Assembly (NCBI RefSeq): GCF_023156505.1
Contig: NZ_JALNMJ010000015.1
Span: forward strand, 96,341-160,340
Source: Roseibium sediminicola
GTDB lineage: Bacteria > Pseudomonadota > Alphaproteobacteria > Rhizobiales > Stappiaceae
Length of the DNA stretch: 64,000 nt
Direction: 5' to 3'
Part shown: positions 56,979-64,000 of the stretch, one piece after another
Layout: every line of letters begins with the position of its first letter
How positions within the stretch are numbered: position 1 is the stretch's first letter
The notes under the pieces: generated by a model
Databases searched by the model: none
Seen by the model: only the letters and a program-made list of their open reading frames with translations
What the model was told of the DNA's origin: nothing
Position numbers and translations under genes: made by a program

Positions 56979-58403
56979 TTACCGCGAAACGTAGATTTGC
57001 TGGATCTTCTTGGCGATGTTGCTGAAGGCGTTGATCAGTTCCGACGCGCTGGTCGCCTGATAATAATTGCCGTCGCTGGCGCAAGACTGCATGTTCAGCG
57101 AACCGGCCGAACTGTTGCTGGAGCCGAAATAGACGCCAAAGATTTCAATGCCGGCATCCTTCATCGCTTCGCACAACGCCCGCTGGTCGGTTGAAGGTGT
57201 ATTTGAGTAGCTGGGTGCTTCGTAATTTTCTTCCCAGTCGTTGACCTCAACTTCGTTCCAGGAGCAAGTCCGGTTCCACCAAGGCCCACTGCAGGTCCTT
57301 CTCCATTCTGTTTCGACAAAATCGTAATGCTGGTTGTTGTCGCCATCCGTCATGATGATCGCAAATTTGAGCACATCGTCATTATCATAGGCTTCCGGTG
57401 CGCTGTCCGCCGGCCAAACGTCGGAATAGTTCGGTGACAGACTGTTCCAGCCCCACACAACGCCCGTTTGACCCGCGGTACCGCCATTATCATCCAGCGC
57501 GGCAATTGCATCGACCAAGGTGTCTCTATCCGATGTCAGCGGAATCATCTCGGAATCCGACGAGCAATTGTTGCTTTCCCCGTCGCCATAAAATGTCGCT
57601 TTCGGTGGAGGATCGGTTTCATCGTAATAATTGTACGGAAGGTCGGTGTATTTCACCTCGTAGGTATCTGAGCCGTCGTCATAGTTCTGACGTTCCGTGA
57701 CGCAATAGCTGCCATCGGAATGGCCATAGTCGCCACCTTTAACCAAGTCTGCGTAGGGCCCGAGATTGACACCCTGGCTGTAAGGCACGAGGGAAATGCG
57801 CACTTTGCTGTCTGCTTCGTCCGTTCCTTCGGGAATGAGGATGTCAACAAGACCGTCGGCCGCGTCGCGCAGCGTGTCCATGTCGTTGCGCATCGAACCG
57901 GTGACGTCGAGCACCAGGGCCAGCTCCACGTCAAACCGGGAATAGGTGACCTGGGAACTGGCACCAAAGCTGAGCACTTCCGGCCCGAGAGCCTTCATGC
58001 CGTAGCCGCCGAAGTCGATGAAGTACGTATTCAGCATCGCGGAGGAAGACACAACGATGGTGCCGTTCTCTGAATCGACCGTGAAGTCGAGATTATCGAT
58101 CGCATCCTCCAGAAATTCCGCATCGTTCAGATTGGCCCGGAAGGAATCGGCGATTGCTTCCGTGATTTCGTCGTCGGTCATGACGCTTGTTGAGAGATCG
58201 GCAGCCACCGAAAGCGCCGCCGCGTCGATGGCGTAGGAGAGTTTCTCGCGCGCGTTGACGGTACGCGACACGTCAAAGGCCGCGCCGGAGATCACCACCA
58301 GCATGATCACCATGATTGCGAAAATGGGAAGCACCGACGCCTTGCGATCGGACGCGAACCGCTGAAGGAGGGACCGAAATTTTGTGCGAAGACTGGACCG
58401 CAT
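56979..58403 (-). CDS. TadG-like von Willebrand factor A protein (copy 2 of 3)
   Basis: 474 residues. N-terminal anchor KASVLPIFAIMVIMLVVISG, then NAREKLSYAIDAAALSVAAD, the MIDAS-like motif LVLDVTGSM, VPYSQGVNLGPYADLVKGGD, TVWGWNSLSPNYSDVWP type segment (here GVVWGWNSLSPNYSDVWPAD) and FAIIMTDGDNN. Ends ANAFSNIAKKIQQIYVSR-like. GAGAGGCG precedes the ATG. Closest in sequence to copy 3. Confidence 0.8.
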   Translation of the reverse strand: MRSSLRTKFRSLLQRFASDRKASVLPIFAIMVIMLVVISGAAFDVSRTVNAREKLSYAIDAAALSVAADLSTSVMTDDEITEAIADSFRANLNDAEFLEDAIDNLDFTVDSENGTIVVSSSAMLNTYFIDFGGYGMKALGPEVLSFGASSQVTYSRFDVELALVLDVTGSMRNDMDTLRDAADGLVDILIPEGTDEADSKVRISLVPYSQGVNLGPYADLVKGGDYGHSDGSYCVTERQNYDDGSDTYEVKYTDLPYNYYDETDPPPKATFYGDGESNNCSSDSEMIPLTSDRDTLVDAIAALDDNGGTAGQTGVVWGWNSLSPNYSDVWPADSAPEAYDNDDVLKFAIIMTDGDNNQHYDFVETEWRRTCSGPWWNRTCSWNEVEVNDWEENYEAPSYSNTPSTDQRALCEAMKDAGIEIFGVYFGSSNSSAGSLNMQSCASDGNYYQATSASELINAFSNIAKKIQQIYVSR

Positions 58404-58437
58404 ACACGCCTCTCGTTTTAAGAGACCTTTACGCCAG

Positions 58438-58463
58438 AAAAGTACTTAAAGTCTTAAAGTTGC
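58438..58463 (-). promoter_or_regulatory. Conserved upstream element of TadG-like copy 2
   Basis: Reading the plus strand, AAAAGTACTTAAAGTCTTAA then AGTTGC. It agrees with the element of copy 1 at most positions, with an identical AAAAGTAC start and TTAAAGTTGC end, 35 bases from the start codon. Confidence 0.5.
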
Positions 58464-58561
58464 TTTTGAAAGTCTAGGTATTCAAGAACCAAAACGAAGA
58501 TGCACCCACGTAAGATTCACGCAAAAATTGCAGAAACTCCCAAGGAGAACCCCAGAATTGT

Positions 58562-59989
58562 TTACATTGACAGATATATCGATTGGATTTTCCTGGCGAT
58601 ATTCGCGAAGGCCGCAATGAGCCCGCTTGCGCTGGTCGCCTGATAATAGTTGCCGTCGCTGGCGCAGGATTTCATGTTTTTTGCGCCGGCGGAGTTGTTG
58701 TTGCTGCCAAAATAGACCCCGAAAACCTCGATTTTGGCGTCTTTCATCGCTTCGCACAGGTCCCGCTGGGTGGTCGATGACGTGTTGGAATAACTCTCAC
58801 CCTCCGAGACCTCCTCCCAGGCGTTGACGGCAATCTCTTTCCATTGGCAGGTCTTGTCCTTGCCCTTGCCTGTGCAGACATTTTCCAACCTGGTTTCGGT
58901 GAACTTGTAATAGCGGTTGTTGTCGCCATCGGTCATGATCACCGCGAATTTGAGCACCCGATCGTCATCATAGGCCGCCGGTTCGCTGTCCGCCGGCCAC
59001 AGATTGGCGTAGTTCGGCGAGAGGCTGTTCCAGCCCCAGACCACCCCGGTCTGGCCGGAGGTGCCGCCGCTGGACTCAAGCGCCTTGATCGCCTTGATCA
59101 GGTCGGCCCGGTCTGCGGTGAGCGGGATCATTGCGGAACTCTTGGCGCATTTGTCGCTGCCGCCACCATAGAAAGTTCCCTTCGGCGGGGGATTGGTCTT
59201 GTCGAAATAGTTGTAGGGATCGTCAGTCAGTTTGACCTTGTAGGTCGAGTTGCCATCCTTGTAGTCCTGACGTTCCGAAACACAGACGCTGCCGTCGGAA
59301 TAGCCATGGGCACCGCCTTTGACCAACCCGGCATAAGCCCCCAGATTGACACCCTGGCTGTAAGGCACCAGGGAGATCCGGACCTTGCTGTCAGCCTCGT
59401 CGGTATCCGCCGGGATCAGGATATTGACCAGACCCTCAGAGGCCGAGCGCAAGGTTTTCATGTCCCCGGCCATGGAGCCGGTCACATCGACCACCAAGGC
59501 CAGTTCCACGTCAAAACGCGAATAGCTTACCTGCGAACTCGTACCGAACTCAAATTTCTCGGGCCCCAGAGCCTTCTTGCCGTAACCGCCGAAATCGATG
59601 AAGTAGTTTTTGAGCGACGCCTTTGAGGCCACGCGAACAATGCCGTTTTCGCTGTCGACTGAGAAGGTCAGATTGGCAATCGCATCGTCCAGAAACTCCG
59701 TTCCCTGCAGGTTGGTCTTGAAGGACGCCGTGAGGGCCTGGGTGATCTCGGCATCGGTCATCACTGATGTAGACAGATCGGTCGCAACGGTCAGGGCCGC
59801 CGCGTCGAGCGCATAGGACAGTTTCTCTCGCGCATTCACCGCGCGGGAGACATCGAAACCGGCCCCCAAAACAACGACGAGGAAGATGACCATGAGCGCG
59901 AAAATCGGCAACACGGCACCTTCGCGCCGTGTCAGGAACTGCCTCGTTATTTGTCTACTCAAGTAAAAATTGGACGTATACATGGCCAT
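58562..59989 (-). CDS. TadG-like von Willebrand factor A protein (copy 3 of 3)
   Basis: 475 residues. Anchor GAVLPIFALMVIFLVVVLGA, then NAREKLSYALDAAALTVATD, LVVDVTGSM, VPYSQGVNLGAYAGLVKGG, GVVWGWNSLSPNYANLWPAD and FAVIMTDGDNN, ending AFANIARKIQSIYLSM. A start at 59983 is also possible. Shares most blocks with copy 2. The upstream 230 bp is AT-rich and lacks a clear copy of the element found before copies 1 and 2. Confidence 0.8.
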   Translation of the reverse strand: MAMYTSNFYLSRQITRQFLTRREGAVLPIFALMVIFLVVVLGAGFDVSRAVNAREKLSYALDAAALTVATDLSTSVMTDAEITQALTASFKTNLQGTEFLDDAIANLTFSVDSENGIVRVASKASLKNYFIDFGGYGKKALGPEKFEFGTSSQVSYSRFDVELALVVDVTGSMAGDMKTLRSASEGLVNILIPADTDEADSKVRISLVPYSQGVNLGAYAGLVKGGAHGYSDGSVCVSERQDYKDGNSTYKVKLTDDPYNYFDKTNPPPKGTFYGGGSDKCAKSSAMIPLTADRADLIKAIKALESSGGTSGQTGVVWGWNSLSPNYANLWPADSEPAAYDDDRVLKFAVIMTDGDNNRYYKFTETRLENVCTGKGKDKTCQWKEIAVNAWEEVSEGESYSNTSSTTQRDLCEAMKDAKIEVFGVYFGSNNNSAGAKNMKSCASDGNYYQATSASGLIAAFANIARKIQSIYLSM

Positions 59990-60223
59990 CTCGCAGAAGG
60001 GAGAGATAGCTTCTACATCAAGCTGATAAAACCAGTTATTTAACTTTGAAATTTTGGTTAAAAATTCATTTCTTCAATACAGGACCTGCCGAAATTTCGC
60101 AGTCTTTTCAATATTCGTCCATATTCGGCGAAAGCAACTCAGCAACCCCAGCGACCACTCCCGGTAACTGACGCCGGAAAGGGCCGGTCGATTTACGAAA
60201 AGTACGTGTTCCCAGCCGGTTCC

Positions 60224-60781
60224 TTATGGCTCCAGCTCGGTGTCCCAGTAGAGAAAGTCCATCCAGCTTTCGTGCAGATAGTTGGGCGGGAAGCCGCGGC
60301 CATTGTTGTGCAGGTCCTGAATGGTCGGCTGGAACGGCATGTGCATGGGCCACATGTTCAGCTGCTGGCAGGACTTGTTGGACTTGCGCAGATTGCAAGG
60401 GGAGCAGGCGGTGATGACATTGTCCCAGGACGTGATGCCACCTTTGGAGCGCGGAATGAGGTGGTCGAAGGTCAGCTCCTCTTTGGAGCCGCAATACTGG
60501 CACTGAAATTTGTCGCGAAGAAAGACGTTGAAGCGGGTGAAGGCAGGATATCGGCTTGGTTTAACGAAGCTCTTGAGCGAGACGACGCTTGGCAATCGGA
60601 ACTCGAAGCTCGGACTTCGAACCGCCGCGTCATACTCCGCAACGATGTTCACCCGATCGAGAAACACAGCCTTGACGGTGTCCTGCCAACTCCACAAGGA
60701 CAAGGGGTAGTAGCTCAAGGGCCGGTAATCCGCGTTGAGCACCAACGCCGGATGAGCCCCCGGCGAAACCGCTATCGTCAC
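60224..60781 (-). CDS. HNH endonuclease family protein
   Basis: 185 residues from a GTG at 60781 with GAGGAGCGG upstream. N-terminal ALVLNADYRPLSYYPLSLWS is typical of a widespread alphaproteobacterial HNH group. The catalytic fold has a zinc-type pair FQCQYCGSKEELTFDHLIPR, then SKGGITSWDN and ACSPCNLRKSN. Function (repair, restriction or housekeeping) is not known. Not in an operon. Confidence 0.9.
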   Translation of the reverse strand: MTIAVSPGAHPALVLNADYRPLSYYPLSLWSWQDTVKAVFLDRVNIVAEYDAAVRSPSFEFRLPSVVSLKSFVKPSRYPAFTRFNVFLRDKFQCQYCGSKEELTFDHLIPRSKGGITSWDNVITACSPCNLRKSNKSCQQLNMWPMHMPFQPTIQDLHNNGRGFPPNYLHESWMDFLYWDTELEP

Positions 60782-61117
60782 CTTCCGCTCCTCACTTCAA
60801 GAGCGTTCCGTTCCCAGGAGGGGAAATAGGATTGCTCCAACTGTTTACGTCCGATCACCCTGCATTCCCGCTACGCCACGGGAAAGCGGGATCATCCTTC
60901 AGGACCACCCGATGACCGGTCAATCGGACAGCGGAACAGTCCTTTTGCGACGGGAGTATTGTAGTGCCGAGGTGACAGTCTTGTGAAGCCCGGTAAATTC
61001 ATTTCTGACAGCAGTTGTTGATAGGCGTTTTCTGGCAAAGGATTTTTCTTAAATACATGAATCATTTGCGCAAAAACGAGGTCCCCTGCGTCATCGTGAC
61101 AGTTTTACGATAGCCAC
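60782..61117. other. Intergenic gap upstream of the HNH gene, nothing recognised
   Basis: About 340 bp between the leuC terminator and the HNH start. Composition becomes AT-richer towards 61080. No open frame with a ribosome-binding site and no RNA gene recognised. It presumably contains the HNH promoter. Confidence 0.5.
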
Positions 61118-61142
61118 GAAAAAGGGCGCCCTTGGGCGCCCC
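61118..61142 (-). terminator. Rho-independent terminator of leuC
   Basis: GGGCGCCC repeated around a 2-nt gap forms an 8-bp stem at 61124-61141, followed on the minus strand by TTTTT. About 25 bp past the leuC stop at 61168. Confidence 0.85.
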
Positions 61143-61167
61143 TGAAATCGCGAATTCGTCAATCGAA

Positions 61168-62580
61168 TCAATTTGCCGTCCAGTCGCGGATGTCGACGAA
61201 ATGACCGGCGATCGCGGCCGCGGCGGCCATGGCCGGCGACACCAGATGCGTGCGGCCCTTGTGACCCTGGCGGCCTTCGAAATTGCGGTTCGAGGTCGAG
61301 GCGCAGCGCTCGCCCGGCGCCAGTTTGTCTGCATTCATGGCAAGGCACATGGAGCAGCCCGGCTCACGCCATTCGAATCCGGCTTCCTTGAAGATGACAT
61401 CCAGGCCTTCTTCCTCGGCCTGTTCCTTCACCAGGCCCGAACCCGGCACCACCATGGCGCTGACATGGGCAGCGACCTTGTGGTTGCCGACGACGGCAGC
61501 CGCAGCCCGCAGGTCTTCGATGCGGCCGTTGGTGCAGGAACCGATAAAGGCCCGGTCGATCTTGATGTCGGTGATCTTGGTGCCCGGCGTCAGGCCCATA
61601 TATTCCAGGGCGCGCTTCTTGGATTCGCGGCGGTTTTCTTCCGGGATCTCTTCCGGATCCGGCACCACGCCTTCCACCGAGACGACGTCTTCCGGCGACG
61701 AGCCCCAGGACACGATCGGCGGCAGGTTGGCGGCGTCCAGCTCGACCACCTTGTCGAAATAGGCATCAGCATCGGTGTGCAGCGTCTTCCAATAGGCAAG
61801 CGCCATGTCCCAGGCCTCGCCCTTCGGCGCCTTCGGCCGGCCTTCGATATAATCGAAGGTGGTCTGGTCCGGCGCGATCAGGCCAGCGCGGGCGCCTGCC
61901 TCGATCGACATGTTGCAGACCGTCATGCGGCCTTCCATGGACAGCGAGCGGATCGCTTCGCCGGCATATTCGATCACATAGCCGGTGCCGCCGGCGGTGC
62001 CGATCTTGCCGATGATTGCCAGCACGATGTCCTTGGCGGTCACACCGGCCGGGATCTTGCCCTCGACCTTGACCAGCATGTTCTTGGCTTTTTTCTGGAT
62101 CAGGGTCTGGGTGGCCAGAACATGTTCCACTTCGGATGTGCCGATGCCATGGGCCAGGGAGCCGAAAGCGCCGTGGGTCGAGGTGTGGCTGTCGCCGCAG
62201 ACGATGGTCATGCCCGGCAGGGTGAAGCCCTGTTCCGGCCCGACGATGTGAACGACACCCTGGCGCATGTCCAGTTCGGAATAGTATTCAACGCCGAACT
62301 CGGCGGCGTTCTTGGCCAGCGTTTCGACCTGCAGCGCGGATTCCGGATCGTCGATGCCGTGGCGGCGGTCGGTGGTCGGCACGTTGTGGTCGACGACGGC
62401 CAGGGTCTTCTGCGGCTGCCGCACCTTGCGGCCGGCCATGCGCAGGCCTTCGAACGCCTGCGGGCTGGTGACTTCATGCACCAGGTGACGGTCGATATAG
62501 AGCAGGCCGGTGCCGTCCGGCTGCATGTCGACCGCATGGTCGTCCCAGATCTTGTCGTAAAGCGTGCGTGCCTTGGCCAT
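61168..62580 (-). CDS. leuC: 3-isopropylmalate dehydratase large subunit
   Basis: 470 residues. LeuCD isomerises 2- to 3-isopropylmalate in leucine synthesis. The [4Fe-4S] cysteines are in [14 protein letters not shown] and [29 protein letters not shown], and the N-terminus with KIWDDHAV, are diagnostic of the aconitase family. leuD is not in the window, so the small subunit lies elsewhere. Ends at a strong terminator. Confidence 0.97.
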   Translation of the reverse strand: MAKARTLYDKIWDDHAVDMQPDGTGLLYIDRHLVHEVTSPQAFEGLRMAGRKVRQPQKTLAVVDHNVPTTDRRHGIDDPESALQVETLAKNAAEFGVEYYSELDMRQGVVHIVGPEQGFTLPGMTIVCGDSHTSTHGAFGSLAHGIGTSEVEHVLATQTLIQKKAKNMLVKVEGKIPAGVTAKDIVLAIIGKIGTAGGTGYVIEYAGEAIRSLSMEGRMTVCNMSIEAGARAGLIAPDQTTFDYIEGRPKAPKGEAWDMALAYWKTLHTDADAYFDKVVELDAANLPPIVSWGSSPEDVVSVEGVVPDPEEIPEENRRESKKRALEYMGLTPGTKITDIKIDRAFIGSCTNGRIEDLRAAAAVVGNHKVAAHVSAMVVPGSGLVKEQAEEEGLDVIFKEAGFEWREPGCSMCLAMNADKLAPGERCASTSNRNFEGRQGHKGRTHLVSPAMAAAAAIAGHFVDIRDWTAN

Positions 62581-62854
62581 GGGTCTCTCCTCAGTCCAGC
62601 CGGGCCGTCGATCAAACAGTCAGTTTGTTTGCGAGATGCCCGGAGACGCCCTGTCGCGGCGCGTCCCGCCGCAAGGGTCTATCCTCGTTTATCGTAGCTA
62701 GTGAATGACGCAGCGCCGCTTCAAGGTCAAGCATTCCGAGTTGAGCTGAATTCAACTGGGATTGACCGGTGCAACCGGAGACAGGGCAGGAAAGTCAAAT
62801 CAGGTACCGCAAACAGATACCTGTCCGCCAACCAGTGTCCATCCTTCTTCACCC

Positions 62855-62975
62855 AGGCCAAGCGCAGCGCGAGCCGGGACCGGGGAGGCAAGCGATTTCG
62901 CCGTTGGCACAATCCCCCCGCAAACGCCCCCGGCTCCCCGGTCCCGGATCTCCGCTTCGCTGCGTCCGGGACGAC
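62855..62975. repeat. Second copy of the dispersed AGCG-CGAG inverted-repeat element
   Basis: The left arm GGCCAAGCGCAGCGCGAGCC then GGGACCGGGGAG pairs imperfectly with the right arm CTCCCCGGTCCCGGATCTCC then GCTTCGCTGCGTCC. The same motif as the element at 14371-14520. It fills most of the 470-bp gap between leuC and rplS (62581-63050), which otherwise holds the leuC promoter side and the rplS terminator. Confidence 0.65.
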
Positions 62976-62995
62976 TACCAAAAGATCAGAAAAGC

Positions 62996-63025
62996 AAAAA
63001 AGGCGGCCCGATGGACCGCCTTTTC
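62996..63025 (-). terminator. Rho-independent terminator of rplS
   Basis: AAAAGGCGG and CCGCCTTTT form a stem about 9 nt apart, with a run of T on the minus strand after the hairpin. It lies 26 bp past the rplS stop. Confidence 0.85.
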
Positions 63026-63050
63026 AAAACTCTCGATAAACCGGATCGGT

Positions 63051-63527
63051 TTATTCTGCCGCGCTCTCTGCAGCTGCTGCATCCGCTGCGGCCTGCTTGG
63101 CTTCGGCCTTGGCAACCTTGGCAGCGGCGGCTTCCGCGCGCTGCTCTTCGTTGAGGCGCTTGGAGCGGACATTGGTGTTTTCCACGATACGGGCGGATTT
63201 ACCGCGACGGTCGCGCAGGTAGTAGAGCTTCGCGCGACGGACTTTACCGCGGCGGACAACTTCCACGCCTTCCAGCATCGGGGAGTAGATCGGGAACACG
63301 CGCTCGACGCCTTCGCCGTAAGAAATCTTGCGCACCGTGAAGCTCTCGTTGATGCCGCCGCCGGAACGGGCGATGCAGACACCTTCGTAGGCCTGGGTAC
63401 GGGTGCGGGTGCCTTCAGTGACGCGCACGTTCACACGCACGGTGTCACCCGGCGAAAATTCCGGCAGCTTGCGCTGCGCTTCGATTTTCGCCATTTCCTC
63501 GGCGTTGAGTTCCTTGATGATATCCAT
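63051..63527 (-). CDS. rplS: 50S ribosomal protein L19
   Basis: 158 residues. L19 sits at the 30S-50S interface. The core [51 protein letters not shown] and [20 protein letters not shown] is family-typical. The C-terminal 40 residues are an Ala/Glu/Lys extension beyond the roughly 115-residue core, common in alphaproteobacteria. In most relatives trmD lies directly upstream; here 350 bp of non-coding sequence and an IS66 end follow instead. Confidence 0.97.
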   Translation of the reverse strand: MDIIKELNAEEMAKIEAQRKLPEFSPGDTVRVNVRVTEGTRTRTQAYEGVCIARSGGGINESFTVRKISYGEGVERVFPIYSPMLEGVEVVRRGKVRRAKLYYLRDRRGKSARIVENTNVRSKRLNEEQRAEAAAAKVAKAEAKQAAADAAAAESAAE

Positions 63528-63879
63528 GGCATTTTTCCCTTTTCAATTACAAAGCGGTCAGAGCGTCATCCGGTTTAAGGCCGGAAACGGGTTCACCGAC
63601 TTTGGGCCATGCTTGCTTTTCCACCAGGCTTTCCGCGCTTTCCCGACATTGGACAGTGCGTTTTGAAGCCGGTCCTTTCAGAAAAAAGACACAACTTCAC
63701 CCAGCTTCGGCGGGCGTATACAGGATTTTCGTGAGGATGTCATGCGGATTCTTCAACATTATGGCGCGAAAAGTTCCTCTAATCACTTTGAGAAATCGAA
63801 ACATCAGCCACATGAGTTTGCTGTTTTTGTCTAGGAGGAAATTTAAGGTTTACATACTTGTTGCCCGTATGAATCTATC
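63528..63879. other. rplS leader and IS-adjacent gap, no gene seen
   Basis: 352 bp. The half nearest rplS is GC-rich and probably holds its promoter and leader. The stretch 63740-63879 is AT-rich, with only a short implausible frame. It ends at the IS66 terminal repeat; the eight bases before it (AATCTATC) would be the candidate target duplication. Confidence 0.5.
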
Positions 63880-64000
63880 GTAAGCGCTGTCTGCGGCCCA
63901 CCGGGTTTCAGCTTGACGGCTTGAAGTTCCACGGCAGGAGTTCGTCGATCCGGCTTTTCGGATGACCGCCGGCAATGGCTTCGAGTGTGGCCTTGAGATA
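63880..64000 (-). mobile_element. IS66-family element, left part (continues beyond the window)
   Basis: GTAAGCGCTGTCTGCGG at 63880 matches the GTAAGCG-type terminal repeat of IS66 elements. Inside it, on the minus strand, is the transposase C-terminus (next entry). The rest of the element lies outside the window. Confidence 0.8.
63908..64000 (-). CDS. IS66-family transposase TnpC, C-terminal fragment (cut by window edge)
   Basis: 30 visible residues, YLKATLEAIAGGHPKSRIDE then LLPWNFKPSS and a stop. The segment with SRIDELLPWN is the diagnostic end of IS66 transposases. The gene continues past 64000, so intactness cannot be judged. Confidence 0.85.
   Translation of the reverse strand, partial: YLKATLEAIAGGHPKSRIDELLPWNFKPSS

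Noticed and set aside
61132..62697. 521-residue plus-strand frame opposite leuC
   Set aside because: Antisense of leuC, rich in His/Arg/Gly/Asp without motifs.
63762..63883. Short frame beginning MARKVPLITLRNR near the IS66 end
   Set aside because: AT-rich, no ribosome-binding site, and it runs into the IS terminal repeat.

Overview
This window reads as chromosome of a GC-rich alphaproteobacterium. Gene content and order (ftsE-ftsX-ydcF-plsC; argH-lptM-lysA-DUF4175 divergent from tlpA; aminotransferase-ftsK-lolA; rplS near leuC; urease operon with small exported genes inside) best fit Hyphomicrobiales, probably the Stappiaceae (Roseibium/Labrenzia/Stappia type). The genus is inferred from remembered gene order and protein style; no 16S rRNA or other marker was checked.

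Layout. 1-6100: 3' end of a PLP aminotransferase, ftsK, lolA, an ATP-grasp enzyme and a quinone oxidoreductase. 6170-9300: a thiolase, then a less GC-rich accessory patch with two unrecognised envelope genes and a decayed thiolase C-terminus. 9330-14200: CitE-like lyase, DMT exporter, GNAT, DUF2125 protein and ChaC-type cyclotransferase. 14370-15600: an inverted-repeat element, a small exported protein and a 270-bp MITE-like element. 15620-18920 (minus): cell-division and envelope operon ftsE-ftsX-ydcF-plsC. 19120-21010 (plus): zinc-ribbon protein, hpt and a single-domain response regulator. 21170-27460 (minus): orphan gene, large DUF4175 membrane protein, lysA, lipoprotein lptM and argH; tlpA diverges. 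28180-29230: three small YjfB-like putative motility proteins. 29300-33520 (minus): acyl-CoA ligase, 3-hydroxyacyl-CoA dehydrogenase, etfA and etfB, a fatty/aromatic acyl-CoA oxidation block. 33820-36350: ECF sigma factor and membrane anti-sigma factor, with a divergent disordered secreted protein and a lipoprotein that shares a domain with the anti-sigma factor. 36410-44620: rhomboid protease, cobalamin adenosyltransferase, HIG1 protein, SDR, UbiH-type hydroxylase, TesB, COG0523 GTPase, acidic protein and D,D-carboxypeptidase. 44980-51660: urease operon ureD-A-B-(two LprI-like)-C-(GST)-E-F-G. 52460-55000: DUF1761 protein and acetyl-CoA synthetase. 55060-59990 (minus): three tandem TadG-like von Willebrand proteins. 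60220-63530: HNH endonuclease, leuC and rplS. 63880-64000: the end of an IS66-family element.

How it works together. Most of the window is core metabolism and envelope maintenance. The accessory signals are the sigma/anti-sigma/surface-antigen locus, the triple TadG-like array with a conserved element upstream of two copies, the small exported proteins embedded in the urease operon, and several mobile or palindromic repeats. No rRNA, tRNA or CRISPR array was recognised.
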